Shown: in pieces, positions 1 to 12,077 of the stretch
Layout: every line of letters begins with the position of its first letter
Position numbering within the stretch: position 1 is the stretch's first letter
From: Thalassia testudinum
Lineage: Eukaryota; Streptophyta; Magnoliopsida; Alismatales; Hydrocharitaceae
Length of the DNA stretch: 64,000 bases
Reading direction: 5' to 3'
Assembly: GCA_037157565.1 (NCBI GenBank)
Contig: JAZHRO010000003.1
Location: 42,173,001 to 42,237,000, forward strand
Notes under the pieces: model-generated
Database searches by the model: none
What the model saw: only the letters and a program-made list of their open reading frames with translations
Told to the model about the DNA's origin: nothing
Position numbers and translations under genes: made by a program

Positions 1-409
1 CAACGAAGTCCGCAGCTTGGGCAATCGACGAAGAGCGTTCTGTGGGCGCACGCGAGAGCAGGGCGGGACTGATAGTCCCACATTGGCAATCTACGAGGCG
101 CAGGTATGGTTTAAATTGATTTTGTGTTATTCACTTGTCGCCTCCGAAAGCACAGGGGTGAGGTCCCTCACCTTACCCACGCTCGCCTCGTCCGCAGTTT
201 CACCTCGCGGATTTGGCAGGATCCGATTCGACCTTATCTGAGCACACCTCGCGCATCACCCTCACGCCGGTGCGCCTGGTCCCGGGTGCGCTACCCGACC
301 CGATTACCCGCGGCTCTGGGAGAGCGTCCTGTGAGTGATTCTTAGAGAGAGAGAGACGCGCAGGTAGAGGGACAGGGTAGGTTTTGCTCCCTTGTGCAGG
401 CAAGCTGAG

Positions 410-680
410 AGTTGAAGAGAAGCGACTTAGCCGCAAGGAAGAAGAAGAGAAGAAGCACAAAAAGAAGCCTTCGCAGAAGAGAGAATGAGCAGAAAAAGAA
501 GAAACTCTGAAGAAGAGGCTGAGCAAGGCAGAGAAGAAGATGAAGAAGAAAGGCTGCAGAGAAGAAACAGAAGACCAAGGAAGAAGAAGGAAGAAGAGAG
601 AGACTGCAGAGAAAGAAAGGTCAAGATAGAAGAGAAAGAAAGCAAGATCAGAAGAAGAAGAATAATCAAAGAAGGGAAAA
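410..680 (+). repeat. GA-rich purine tract inside P-like LTR
   Basis: About 270 bp are almost all purine on the plus strand (GAAGAAGA-type runs with few pyrimidines). The same block recurs at 29,335-29,660 in the P1 3' LTR and as CTTCTT on the plus strand at 33,840-34,035 in the minus-strand P2 LTR. It lies in the transcribed part of the LTR. The open frames across it (K/E/R-rich) are low-complexity by-products. Confidence 0.8.
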
Positions 681-689
681 CACTTTTAA

Positions 690-715
690 GACGTCTGATC
701 TTGTGATCAGACGTC
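690..715. other. Perfect 11-bp inverted repeat
   Basis: Arms GACGTCTGATC (690-700) and GATCAGACGTC (705-715) flank a 4-nt TTGT loop. The site sits directly after the GA-rich tract and before the U5 motif. Other P LTR copies keep the ACGTCCAATTTT flank but not a perfect hairpin. Confidence 0.7.
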
Positions 716-949
716 CAATTTTACTCTTTTGCCTGGATTACTTTTTAAATGCATTTGAATTAAACTTTTGAGTAAATTAGAGTGTTCAATTACATTTGAG
801 ATTAGTAGTAAATTCCGATTGCTCCCTGTGTTCGACCTCGGATACTCCGATTTTCGAGTAATAAAAACTTTTATTTGTTGACAACGCTTGATCACCTATA
901 CTACGATGCAATAACTGTTAAAACACGATCGAGCAAGTGCGCTTCAACA

Positions 950-1623
950 CTAGGGAAGTCCATTAATGACCAAGAGATGTTCATCCGAAAAATGCTCAGT
1001 AATAGGTCTGGATGGGTCAATGACCGATGAAGGGAGGCGAGACAAATGGTCAGCTACTAAATTCTACTTTCCTGCCTTATCGCAAATTTTAAGATAGAAT
1101 TCTTGCAACAGCAAGATCCATCAAATTAATCTCGATTTCGCATCCTTCTTCGTAAGTGCCTCACTATAGTGTGATCCGAGTAAATAATGACGTGGGATCC
1201 CAAGAGCTATGATCTGAATTTCTCCAAATCAAATACTACAGCCAACAGGCGTTTCTCCGTAATCGTGTAATTACTCTGAGCGTCGTCCAATGTCTTGTTG
1301 GCTTAATATATTACCACCATTTTCCCATTAATTTTCTACCCTAGCACTGCTCCTACTGCGTAGTCAGACGCATCGCACATGATCTCAAAGGGTTGAGACC
1401 AATCAGGGGATTATAGGATTGGAGCTTAGGTTACTCGGTCACACAGAATTTCAAATACGTGAATGCACTCACTGGTCATCTCCAAGGGAGTGTCCTTTAG
1501 TAGAAGATTCGTCAAGGGGCACGTGATCTTTGAGAAATCAGATATAAATCATCGATAGAAATTGATGTGCCCCAAAAATGATCAGATATCTTTGACCGAG
1601 GAAGGCATAGATAATTTGGAAAT
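950..1623 (-). pseudogene. Antisense pol fragment (RT connection and RNase H), broken
   Basis: Read on the minus strand this resembles the end of RT through RNase H of the other elements here. Near 1,600 a segment matches the [14 protein letters not shown] region, around 1,360-1,390 the CDAS-type RNase H region follows, and near 950-1,080 the segment that precedes integrase. Stops and frameshifts leave no long frame. It is bounded by the P-like LTR end at 949 and the S-type LTR at 1,624, so it is a remnant of an older minus-strand Athila-type element cut by two insertions. It overlaps in content with P2 pol and therefore is not P2's missing part. Confidence 0.7.
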
Positions 1624-2870
1624 TGATGCGGGAAAAGCGTGATTTAAAATTAGGGTTTTTAAGTCATTGTAACATGCCAATTCACAATCGCTTTTTCAAT
1701 TTATAAACTTAGCGATGGTTTCTAGGGTCGACCAAGGAGGCAAGAATGCACTTTAAATACTCTCGCTTGACATTAGGGAAATCAACTTTCCTTTTTCATT
1801 TTTGAATATAAGATTCTTTTTTGTTTGAGTTTAGAAATAATGAGATGACAACGAAATAGAAAGCAGTAAAAGGCTACACCTAACTTGCTAAAGCTTAAAA
1901 CCTAAGTGAAAAAGTAATTCTCTTTCCAAGCTCACCCTAGGTACGTGAAGACCTAGGGTAATTGGAGAAAGTGTGTGAATGCACTAAAGTAAAAACCAAC
2001 AATTTAAATGAAACCAAGAATTTTAGAAGAGGCAACTTTATATATGGAGAAAAGTATTTACAAAATCACTAGTAGAGGAATGCTTCTACTACTAGAATTC
2101 AGAATACAAAAATTGAAAAAGAAACACTAATCCTCCTGTGATGATGGTGAAAAGGAGAAGATCCTTGCTCCAACTGTGGCTACTCCCATAGTTGAAAAGG
2201 GTTTCTTCTTCTCCTTCCTTGAAATGCTCCTCCAAGTTGGTAAGATCCTTCTCCTGGCAAACCCTAGATAGGGCGTGCCCTTACTCCTCCAAGGGTGGAA
2301 AAATTCCACCCACAAGAACTCTCCTAGGGTGGGCATGCACCACCCTTAGTATCTCCTCCTAGAGTCCTCCTTGCCTGGCTAGTCCTCTGGTTGGCGTGGA
2401 CACAAGAGAGAAGAGAAGAGAGGAAGGCACCAAGGGGGCAGAGTGTCCCCTTAATCTTCTTCTTCTCCTTCTTCTCTTTGCCGGCTATGAAGGGTGGAAT
2501 ATGGTGGGAATGTGATGAATGAATGGAGCCAAAGGTGTCCTTTTTTGGTAGTAGGGTAGGTCTTTTTATAGGAGTGTGATTGCATAGCAATCATAGGTCT
2601 TAATTGACCTAGATTAAGCTAGAACTTAGCATAAGTTAGGATTATTCATGCATGCATAAGCATTATCTGCATCTTTGCTGCTTTACTTTAGCTATGCATA
2701 AAATAATTTTATAATGTGTTGATTAAGTGCATTATGTCGATTGCAAGCAATAAGCTGATTAGGAGCTAGATCTGGAGTTGGATCTGGAGCAGGATCTAAA
2801 GCTGGATCAGGAATAACGGGTGTTGCAGTAGAGCTGGAGCAGGAGGCTCAGATTAGATGTAGGAATAATG
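1624..2870 (-). mobile_element. S-family LTR, minus strand, partial (right limit uncertain)
   Basis: This is homologous to the S solo LTR at 52,172-54,416 from its first bases (TGATGCG) through the ATCCAAGGAGG-type block, the ACCTAGGG/CCTAGAG block, the GAGGAATGCTTCTAC block and the CTTCTTCTCCTTCCTTGA block. The edge at 1,624 is the LTR's 3' terminus in minus orientation. Orientation is supported by a TATAAAAAG box read on the minus strand (2,562-2,570), about 940 bp from that terminus, as in the solo copy. Upstream U3 sequence fades into GGAGCTGGATC-like repeats near 2,760-2,860. I could not find the 5' terminus or a right-hand GAAAT target duplication, so it is probably truncated. Confidence 0.65.
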
Positions 2871-4907
2871 ATGTAAGGGAGTTAAGGTTTGCTATTCTAT
2901 TAAGTAGGAATAAAGCAATAAAATGTGAAGAGCTTAGGTCCATCCTAGCCCTAGGATAGCCTAGAGACTTCCCCAAGCCTTAGCCACCCTTAGATTAGGT
3001 CACAACACCCTAGGAAGCCCTAAAACCCTACTTCTAACCCTTCTCTAGATGTCCAGATAAGTATTAGGACGTCCAAGACCCTTAGCCAACACCCGCACAC
3101 CTTAAACCCACTTCTGCAGTGTTATTGGACATCCAGACACTTTGTGAGCGTCCAATTTCTACAGAATACCAAAAATAGAACCTAGATTTTCCCCTGACTC
3201 ATATTGGATGTCCAGAACTAAAGTCTAGACTTCTGATCTTTTAGTATAAGTCGTCTGATCACATTTTTGGACGTTTGGTACCAGTCTCCAATCCCTGTTT
3301 TGAGATTCAAGCCTTGATTTTGGATCTCTAGCTCCCTAGACCTAATCCCAACCCCATAGGAACCTAAATTAAGGTGTCCTAACCCTAGTACATCACCTCT
3401 AGACCTACCTAAGGACCTAATTAGGACCTCACCAAACCCAATTGGCTTAGATCAAAGTCAATTACCTTCACCTAAGTCAAATGGACTCATTGAATCCAAT
3501 TGAGCTTAGATCTCAACCCACACAAGTTCAATTGGACTTGGTGAGAGTCCAATTAACCTAAACCCAACCTAATTGAGTTATTTCACTCTCAACTAGGTTC
3601 ATGCTCATTCAATTAAACTTGGGTTGAGTTTAATTGCAAATTCCCCTTATCAATTAGGGTTTGTAACCCTAATTCACGACATACACCTACCTAAACCCCT
3701 TAGACCTAACCTAAACCACCTAGCCACATAGAGCACGACCACACACACACACACACACACCCATTCACGCACACACACTTCTCTAGAGTTCTCTAGAACT
3801 GTCTTGAAGTGGTGCCACCTCTTGGTTTCCAAATTTAGCAACCAAGAGGCATTCAAATTGAGATCCACATTTTTTGGATCTCAAAACCACCTCTATCCTC
3901 TCATGGCCGGCCACTCTTGGGCTTTCTCTAGAGAGTTCCACACCTCTCTAGAGAGAATCCCTTATGTCTATAAAAAGACCTAAGGGGTGGCCATTTGCAC
4001 CCATTCACTTCCTTGGCTCCATTCACATCCACCTCCACTTAGGCTAGCCACTCCATCTCCACGAGTTCACCACCACCATGAAAGACACCATGCCGGGATG
4101 CTAGATCACTTCTCTCTCTCTCCAAGGGCCAGCCTAAGCTCCGTTGGCCGCCCCTCATTCTCCTCCCGACCACTCCAAGGCCATCGAAGACCACCTCTGA
4201 ATGCCATTTTGTTCTGCTAGATCTAGATTCGTAGTTTAATCTCTTCATAGTTTTACTGCTTAGTAGCGTAGTCCTTATTCTCCCCAAATGATGCATGCAA
4301 AATCCCCTCATAGATTCTTCTATGCAATCATTTTCTAGTAGCTAGATTTATATTTTAAGCATTTCTATACAAGCTTTCTTCTACGTTTCATGTTGCAAAC
4401 ACCTCTCCAAATGAATGAATGAAAGATGCATTTTTATATATATCTCTATATGTTTGAAATCACTATGAGCTTAATGATTGCCATCCTATTTGCGCGATTC
4501 AAGTTGCCTGTTTTCAATTGTTTATCTATTCCGCAACAAGCATGTCATTTCCTGAAAATATAGAAATCTAACAATAGACGCATTTTCTGTAAACAGTCAC
4601 CACCTCACTAGAATCGTGTGTACAGAAATTCACACGTTCACCTTTGTGATTTATTTAACACATGCGCACGTAATCAGACTTCATAATAGAAGTGGTGAAA
4701 TCTTAATCAGGAGATTGGAAACCGGCGTGCGATTTTAAACAGAGTAGAGCAGTATAAGATCAAATTCTAAAGTAGAACAAACACCTCCCAGAGACGAACG
4801 ACTGGAACTCAAGTCTCATTATCTTTTAAATATCTTTGTTTGATTGTATTGCACACTATACTACGATGTTTTCCTACAAAAAAAATGCACTCTACGACAC
4901 CCAAACA
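2871..4907 (+). mobile_element. T-family 5' LTR, plus strand (start uncertain)
   Basis: The right edge is well supported: the sequence ends ...CCAAACA at 4,907 and a tRNA-Asp-type PBS starts at 4,910. A plus-strand TATA box is at 3,969-3,977, about 930 bp before the end. U3 holds several GGAYRTCCAGA-like words (3,049-3,280), repeated CAATTGRRCTTRG words (3,490-3,640) and a (CA)n run at 3,739-3,760. The left limit is a guess: the S LTR, in opposite orientation, meets this one head to head and I see no clear TG terminus. No second copy of this LTR is in the window. Confidence 0.5.
3969..3977 (+). promoter_or_regulatory. TATA box of T LTR
   Basis: TATAAAAAG lies in a GC-mixed context (gtctataaaaagacctaa). 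It is the same word, reversed, as in the S LTRs. Function is inferred from position in U3, not shown. Confidence 0.5.
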
Positions 4908-4909
4908 AA

Positions 4910-4929
4910 TGGCACCGTTGCGGGGATGC
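4910..4929 (+). other. Primer binding site of T element (tRNA-Asp type)
   Basis: TGGCACCGTTGCGGGGATGC starts 2 nt after the LTR end. Plant tRNA-Asp gives TGGCGCCGTTGCCGGGGA, so this is a mutated match: G to A, and C to G. Confidence 0.7.
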
Positions 4930-5390
4930 AACGCCATTTTCTTTGATTTCAATCTTTTAAACTATCACTGACAAATCTCTCTCTACTTTGTTTTTGATGT
5001 GCAGGAGAACACGGAAGAAAAATAGGATCTGTGCACACAACGAGCGCGGCAAAGAAAAAGCAGGTGCACATCATCTCCCCTTTAGATTAGGTTTCCTTTT
5101 GAACCTTAGGAGTAGATTTACTTTCCGCAATTTCTTTTGAAAAAAAAATATATATTTATTCATTTTCATGAAGAAAAAAGAAAAAGAAATTAAATCTAGA
5201 TTAGGTTTCTTTTTCAATCCGAGGGTAGTTTGAGAAAGCAAAAAGAAAGAAAAAAAAAATATATATATATATTTGTGAAAATCCCTTGAAAAAAAAATTT
5301 GCAAAAGTGTTCAAAAAAAAAATTTTTTTTTTGGTGGAAGGCTTGATTTCAAACCCAAACCCTCTATAAAAAAGTCTTTCCACCATCTTC
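4930..5390 (+). repeat. T element leader remnant with 114-bp tandem duplication
   Basis: The first 100 bp resemble the leader of Q1, including a pyrimidine-rich GTTTTTGATGTGCAG followed by GAGAAC. From 5,083 a unit starting TAGATTAGGTTTC is repeated imperfectly at 5,197 (period about 114 bp). Each copy contains long A runs and a (TA)n stretch, and A/T tracts continue to 5,330. No coding sequence is seen. The unit ends abruptly at the P1 LTR stub. Confidence 0.55.
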
Positions 5391-5461
5391 TAACTATATT
5401 ACAACGCTTTATTTTAAAACACAATTTCGCCTTGTAAACATTTTGGTGTCGTTGTCGAGGA
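5391..5461 (+). mobile_element. P1 5' LTR stub and degenerate PBS
   Basis: ACTATATTACAAC from 5,391 to the terminal ...TTGTAAACA at 5,440 matches the last about 50-60 bp of the P1 3' LTR (ending at 29,952). Everything upstream of that in the 5' LTR is missing. The PBS at 5,444-5,461, TGGTGTCGTTGTCGAGGA, is the tRNA-Asp PBS with mainly C-to-T and G-to-A changes, consistent with deamination of methylated DNA. The truncation means P1 has no visible left target duplication. Confidence 0.75.
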
Positions 5462-6545
5462 GCAACAGGCAATTTAGAAATCTTGATTACAATTGCTGAT
5501 TTGGTACTAACTTGATATATCTCTTTTGTTGTGATTGTTTTAGGGGAGAAGATTCAAAGGAAGATGGCCGCACAGCAAACACGCCCGGGGCAGGTAATTT
5601 CTTAGTAGTCCCTTTTCTTAAGCCCCTCATTCTAAAAAGGAAAAAACATGATCAAAACAATTAGGGCTACATGTTTTCCATCTCTAGTTAATTCACCAAA
5701 GTTGCCTGATTTGATTTCAACAACAAATATTGATTTGTGCACCCATTTAAGGTACTTGGGCTACCACCTTCTTGCTTGAGCCCTAGATACCATATTTTGG
5801 TAACTAAATTCGACCAAAATTAGAGCCAAATTAAGGATTTCAATTTAGGGTTTTAGAGACATGCCTTCATAAGCAAGAATCGACTTTCCAAAAAGAGGTG
5901 TGCCTAAGCCTTGGTTGAAGAAACTTATTCAAGAAAACCCTAAAAATTCAGGCTCTTAATCTCACTTGAACCCTAAAAGAAAGGACTTAAAACTTCTCAA
6001 AGGGAAAATAGGTGAAGTTGACCCCCTTGTTGGGTCAACCAAAATTGTAATTATTTCACTTTTGCACTCAATACATCTAAAGTTCAAGTGAAATCTTAAG
6101 CACCTTTGCTCTTAAAATAAAACTGGTAGACTTAAGAGGTCAAGGTCCCCATTTTGGTCTACCTGGAATATCAGTGATGAGAGGTCGGGTGGGGGAAATC
6201 CTATAACTCGTGGGACGCTCTACCGTGTAGGGGTCTTTGCAAGACTCTCCCTCTCTGGCTGCCCAGGTATTTCTCAGGTAGACGGCTTTCTGACTAAGGG
6301 GTATCATCCACCCCAAACCTCTATAGTCATCAAAATTTTTGGGTGTCTTGATTGGGTCCAGCACATTCTACTCTCATCCAAACCATCGGTGCATGTTTGT
6401 TAGGAGGTCCTTAAGACCATCCTTGAGACCTCCTTTAATGATTCACTCTCGCCGAGGCCAGGCCTCGACATCCGTGTTTGTGCAGCAACCCCACCACATA
6501 GACATCTCTGATTCATCAGAACCCAATTCTCCTTCTTCCATCATC
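5462..6545 (+). other. P1 untranslated leader
   Basis: About 1.1 kb lie between the PBS and gag. A pyrimidine-rich TTGTTTTAG at about 5,536-5,543, followed by GGGGAGAAG, resembles a 3' splice site. The segment with CCCTAGATACCATATTTTGG (5,781-5,800) recurs in the leader of P2 at about 33,130-33,180, which allowed P2's deletion to be mapped. No coding sequence is apparent. Confidence 0.6.
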
Positions 6546-8455
6546 ATGGCACAACCAGTAGAAGAAGAGAATAATCTTGAGAACCAACTCCAGCGCTTGA
6601 ATGATTTATATCAAGCCTTTGTAAACCCGCCGCAGCGTCCTATGATGCGAGATCGCTACAATCCCACTGCGGTGGTGATCGAACCTCGAGTCCAAATCCC
6701 AGCTAGAGGTCCTGATTCTGAACTCATGCCCAACATGATTCATGCTATTCCAAAGTTTCATGTGCTTAATTCCAAGGATCCCTTCCAACACATCAAACAA
6801 CTCAAGCATCTGGCCCAGACCTTCGGGTCAGATGTCCAAAATCGAGATACTCTTCTCATGAAGATGTTCTCCTTCTCTCTCATGGGCAAAGCAGCTCATT
6901 GGTATCAGACTCAAACATGTCCAATCAACACATGGGTTGAACTACAATCTGAGTTTTTGAAAAAGTTCTTCCCAGTTGGTCGGACGTGACACCAGATTAC
7001 ACACTTCACCCAGCAATCTGGAGAACCTCTTCATGAAGCATGGGACAGTTTCCTGGATCTCATGTGAAAGTGCCCCCATCATGGAGTTCCTAAATGGGAA
7101 CAAGTCAGTCTTTTTACCAGGGACCCCGTGAAGATATCTACTTATTCATCAATGCAACCTGCAGAGGAAATATCATGGGTGAAGACACTGTGTGGGAGAT
7201 TCTAGAGAATATGTGTGAAAACTCCATCAATAATGACTCCATGGGCTTATTCTATCGGATGAAAGCCCACGCATTAACGAATCCAAGGGGAGCACATGAG
7301 ACGCAGGGCTTGTCCACACCCGTCGACTTGGAATTGATGGCCAGTCGGTTGGACAAGGTCTCTATCATCGACAAGAAGGTGGATAAGCTGACTCAACATC
7401 TGCAGCGAGCCACCTCTGTGCAAAACCCGTTTGCACAACCGCCTTTTGGGAGGGAAGCTATGCATAACATCTATCACCAATCTTCTCAGTGGATGGACCT
7501 GTATCCACCCCCGTCTGACTCTAGGACTGGAGGAAACTCCGATCCAACCTACTCTAGTTGGGGGAAATCTGAACCCTCATACTCTGACTTTCCTGAGGTT
7601 CCTCAAACCTACGAGGACCTCAACGCCATCCAGAATGACCCATTTTCTAATACCTATAACCCTGGATGGCAGAATCATCCCAACATCCTGTGGGTGGGAA
7701 ATAATCAGAATCAAAGACCACCATATCAACCTCGTCCACAAGATCCTCGTCCATATCAGCCGCCTCAGCCTCGGCCCAACCCTACCCATCAATCTGGGCC
7801 AACTCAAATAGATCAAATGACTCTTATCCTTCAGACTCTGGCTGACATTCAGAAGACAAATGCGGCTATGCAAAAATAGCACAAGGATGAGATCACAGAG
7901 GTACGAAATCAACTCGCCTAGATGGCGAATTCCCGCCAATCTGGCACACTCCCTTCGCAACCTCTACCGAATCCAAATAACGTGCCGAACCAAAGGTGTG
8001 TTATGAACCCAAATCCAGGCCAAGCCCACATGATTTATCAAGCCCCTTCTATTCCATCACCCGACGGGATGGAAGCTTCGACATCGTATGTGAGATTTCA
8101 GCAGCAGCCACCCATTTTACCAACTTCGAACCAAAGCCAGGCAAGGCTGAATTTTGTAACAACCCGTAGCGGCAAAACAACATAAGACCCACATTATCCA
8201 AGCCACTTTCAGCCTGGTAGTAGCCCAAGCCCTAGGATAGTTATCCAGGATACCCCTGTCCCAGAATAAGAACCTGGACCTATTCTAGAGGAACCATCCA
8301 AGGTTCCATTTCCCAAGGCCTTAACCAAGGGAAAGAGGACAAATAAACTCGTGGCTCCTGAGGAGGATCTGGTCAAGCTCTTTGAACAGGTCCATATAAA
8401 CATCCCCTTGATGGATGCAATCCGCTACATACCGGCATACGCATGATTTCTGAAA
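6546..8455 (+). pseudogene. gag: P1 gag, broken
   Basis: This encodes the capsid polyprotein of an Athila-type element. The likely start is the ATG at 6,546 (MAQPVEEEN), although the frame is open upstream from 6,339. The conserved retrotransposon gag core is visible: PKFHVLNSKDPFQHIKQL, LLMKMFSFSLMGKAAHWY and FLKKFFPVGRT. The frame is cut by TGA at 6,987-6,989 and resumes in another frame from 7,094, with TAG at 7,877 and at about 7,919, then TAA at 8,183. The C-terminal half is P/Q/N-rich (PYQPRPQDPRPYQPPQP). No CCHC zinc knuckle is seen. The gag tail runs into protease in one frame, as expected for a gag-pol fusion. It is not functional as it stands. Confidence 0.85.
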
Positions 8456-8458
8456 GAC

Positions 8459-11400
8459 GTGTGTACACCCAAGCATAAATTACGAACCAAAGGTAGGAGT
8501 CCGATCATACTGTCAGAGCAAGCCAGCTTTGCAATTTTGAGTAAACTCACACCTAAGGCAAAAGACCCAGGTACTCCCCTGATTTCCTGTACCATTGGTG
8601 ATACCCAACTTGACAGAGCTTTATTAGATCTAGGAGCCTCCATAAACCTAATACCTACATCCCTCCTTCACCACCTTGAGGAATCTGAGCTTAAACCGAT
8701 AGAGGTGACATTGCAGTTGGCTGACCGATCTATTAAGTCACCTAAAGGAGTTCTTGAGGATGTCTTTGTTAGGGTGCAGGATTTCTATTTCCCAATGGAC
8801 TTTATAGTCTTGGATATGGATGCTCCAAAAAACCCGAGGGATCTACCAATTATACTAGGGAGACCCTTTCTGGCCACTACTAGGGCCAATATAAATTGTG
8901 AGGAGGGCCAAATTGAACTAAAATTTAGGAACCAAACACTAAAGATTGACATCTTTAAGGCCCAACAAGGGATTAATTACAGTGTTATAGAATAGATATG
9001 TGATATCAAGGCTATGGTTGATGATCCATATATTGAGGACAACCTGACTACTTCCAATCAACCACAAGAGGATCAAAACCTGCAATCAGAGGAGTCCGAA
9101 CCTGACCTAGATACACCCATAACTCCTTCCCTTGCTTCTAATACATACTCTGAACCGCCTGCTACTGCTGATAACCCTGTTCTGGAACTCAAGCCTCTTC
9201 CCGACCATCTAAAGTACGTCTTTTTGGGTTCCAATCAGACATTTCCTGTGATTATCAACTCCAGACTCACACATGACTAGGAATCCCATCTAATTACTGT
9301 TCTCTAGCAACATCGTAGAGCCATTGGATGGACTCTTGATGATTTGACTGGTATCAGCCCCTCTTACTGCACACATCATATCTACACCGAAGAAGGCACA
9401 CGACCTTTTTGTGAAATGCAGAGACATTTGAATCCTAATCTGCAGGAGGTCATGAAAAGGGAGATCATCAAGTGGTTAGATGCAGGGATCATCTAACCAT
9501 CTCCTACCATCGGTGGGTGAGTTCAATCCAAGTTGTGCCTAAGAAGGCACGACTCATCGTGATCACGACTGAAACTGGAGAAATCATACCAACCCGTGTG
9601 GCAAATTCATGGAGAGTCTGCATTAATTACAGAAGTCTAAATTCCTCCATGAAGAAAGATCATTTCCCGCTACTGTTTATTGATTAGATCCTCGAGAAAC
9701 TAGCGGAAAATAGGTTCTTCTGCTTTTTAGACAGGTACTCCAGTCATAACCAAGTGGCAATCCATTTTGAGGACCAAGAAAAGACCACTTTCACCTGTCC
9801 CTTCGGGACGTACGTGTTCCAAAGGATGCCATTCGGTCTCTACAATGCATCCGCTACTTTTCAGCAATGCATGCTTGCCATATTCTCAAATATGGTAGGT
9901 GATTATCTGGAAGTCCTCATGGATGACTTTTCAGTATTCGAAGAATCATTTGACGATTGCCTCCTGCACTTGGTCTGAATCCTCAGGCGATGCATTGACG
10001 TCAATCTGGTTCATTCCTGGGAAAAGAGCAATTTCATGGTGCCTGAAGGAGTTGTCCTGGGACATCTAATATCAGAAAAAGGCATCCAGGTCAATCAAGC
10101 CAAGGTGAACTTGATTTCCAAACTCCCTATGCCTAGCTCGATCAAGGGCATCCGATCTTTTCTGGGGCACGTCGATTTTTACGTCGATTCATTCCTAATT
10201 TCTCAAAGACCTCGCCCCCCCTGACCACTCTACTTTCTATGGATGTACCTTTCAAAATCTCCAAGGAATGCACTCAAGCATTTGAAATCCTCCATGATCG
10301 AGTTACCCAAGCTCTGATCCTATAGTCCCCTGATTGGTCTCAACCTTTTGAGATCATGTGCGATGCATCTGATTTCGTTGTAGGAGCAGTACCTGGGCAG
10401 AAAATTGACGGGAAACCCGTGATCATCTACTACGCTAGCAAGACACTTGACGAGGCTCAGCGTAACTACACAGTTACTAAGAAAGAGCTACTAGCCGTAG
10501 TATTTACCCTGGAAAAATTCAGATCGTATCTCCAAGGTTCTTATGTTATCATTTACTCAGATCACACTACTGTGAGGCATCTCCTTGCAAAAAAGGATGC
10601 AAAACATCGATTAATCTGCTGGATCTTGCTATTGTAAGAGTTTGACCTCGAGATTCGCGACAAAGCAGGAAAATAGAACATGGTAGCTGATCACTTGTCC
10701 CGCCTTCCTTCTGAGATCATCGACCATTCCAGACCCATCATGGAACATTTTCCTGATGAGCACCTCCTGACTATCAATACAGGGCTTCCATGGTTTGCTG
10801 ATATAGTAAACTACCTGGCATCACATCAGATCCCATCCAATTGGCCGAAGGCCAAGAAGGACAAATTACTTTCCGATGCCAAGTATTACTTCTAGGAAGA
10901 CCCATATCTTTTCCATATCGGAGCTGACCAGATCATTCGACGATGTGTCGCGGAAGCAGAAATTCAGGACATATTGTCCTTCTGCCATGACCAGGCATGC
11001 GGTGGACATTTCTTAGGTCATAAAACCACAGTGAAAATCCTCCAGTGCGGCTTTTATTGACCCACGATTTTCAAAGATGCATACAATCACTGTAAGGCAT
11101 GCACTCGTTGCCAAACCTTAGGCAACATGAGCCATCGTGATATGATGCCCTTACAGCTGATTCTCATATGCGAAATCTTCGACGTGTGGGGGATTGATTT
11201 TATGGGACCCTTTCTTATTTCGGACGGCTTCGAGTACATTCTACTCGCTGTTGACTACGCATCCAAATGGATCGAAGCCATTCCGACCCGAACCAATGAT
11301 CATAAGCTGCTTCTCAAATTCATTCATCAGAACATCCTTTTCGCGATTCGGGATTCCACGTGTTATAATCTCTGATGGAGGACCCATTTCACTAATGCTC

Positions 11401-12077
11401 AGTTCAGTTCACTGATGACCAAATACGAGGTGTCATACTAAATCTCTACTCCTTACCACCCCCAAACTAATGGTCTAGCTGAGCTATCAAATCGGGAGAT
11501 CAAGAAAATCCTCCACGTTACTGTTTGACCTAACAGGAAGGACTAGTCATCCCGACTTCCGGAAGCTTTGTGGGCTTACAGGATCGCCCACAAAACCCAA
11601 TTAGGTATGTCTCCCCTCAGATTGGTGTACGGGAAGGCATGTCACCTCATCGAATTGGAGCACAAGGCCTATTGGGCAGTACGGAATTGCAACCTAGATC
11701 TTTCTAAGGCAGGAACCCACAGAAAGCTTCAAATGAGCGAGATCGATGAATTACGCCACGACGTGTATGAGAACTCGCGCATTTACAAAGAGTAGGTTAA
11801 GGTCTTTCACGACAAGCACATATCCAGAAAGATCGTTCATCCTGGTCAAAAAGTCATACTCTTTGATGCCAAGCTTAAATTATTCCCAGGAAAACTGCGA
11901 TCAAAATGGATCGAACCCCACCTCGTCCAACGAATTTTTGGAAATGGAGCCATCGAGATCAGTCCACTCAACCATGATTCAGAACCCTTCATCGTGAACG
12001 GTCAGAGACTCAAGCCGTTCATTCACTTGACCGATACAAAGTTGGCTGAGATATCCTTTACCCTTCATTCTCCCTGA
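8459..12077 (+). pseudogene. pol: P1 pol (PR-RT-RNase H-IN), heavily broken
   Basis: Domains in order: aspartic protease about 8,459-8,995 with ALLDLGASINLIP (DLG instead of the usual D-T/S-G); a linker ending SEPPATADNP; RT about 9,320-9,990 with LMDDFSVF near 9,916; RNase H about 10,340-10,640 with MCDASDF and KKELLAVVF; integrase with an HHCC knuckle (HDQACGGHF...CKACTRC, 10,985-11,110) and a core with WGIDFMGPF near 11,190. The tail ends VNGQRLKPF and stops at TGA 12,075-12,077. The reading frame changes at least twice (frame of 8,459; of 9,472; of 10,356) and is split by many stops, so no polyprotein can be made. P2 pol is the closest relative in the window. Confidence 0.85.

Larger units (their letters stand above)
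1..949 (+). mobile_element. P-like LTR, 3' portion (5' part outside window)
   Basis: This matches the last part of the P1 3' LTR (about 29,030-29,952) in the same order: a CpG-rich stretch with a gaggtccc(t)cac block, a long GA-rich tract, a GACGTC/ACGTCCAATTTT block, the U5 motif GTGTTCGACCTCGG (828-841), a CGAGTAATAAAA block and a terminal ...AACA. The terminal CA is at 948-949. Antisense pol sequence follows immediately, so this is a plus-strand LTR end inserted in a minus-strand element. The left half lies outside the window, so solo LTR and 3' LTR cannot be told apart. Similarity to P1 is clear but diverged. Confidence 0.75.

Noticed and set aside
485..706. K/E/R-rich frame in the GA tract (likewise 29,315-29,536)
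   Set aside because: Direct translation of purine repeats; no start context or conservation.
4621..4640. CA followed by GAAAT as the right target duplication of the S LTR that starts at 1,624
   Set aside because: Only the short word GTTCACCTT matches the expected antisense pol afterwards; the site is inside the T LTR and the match is likely chance.
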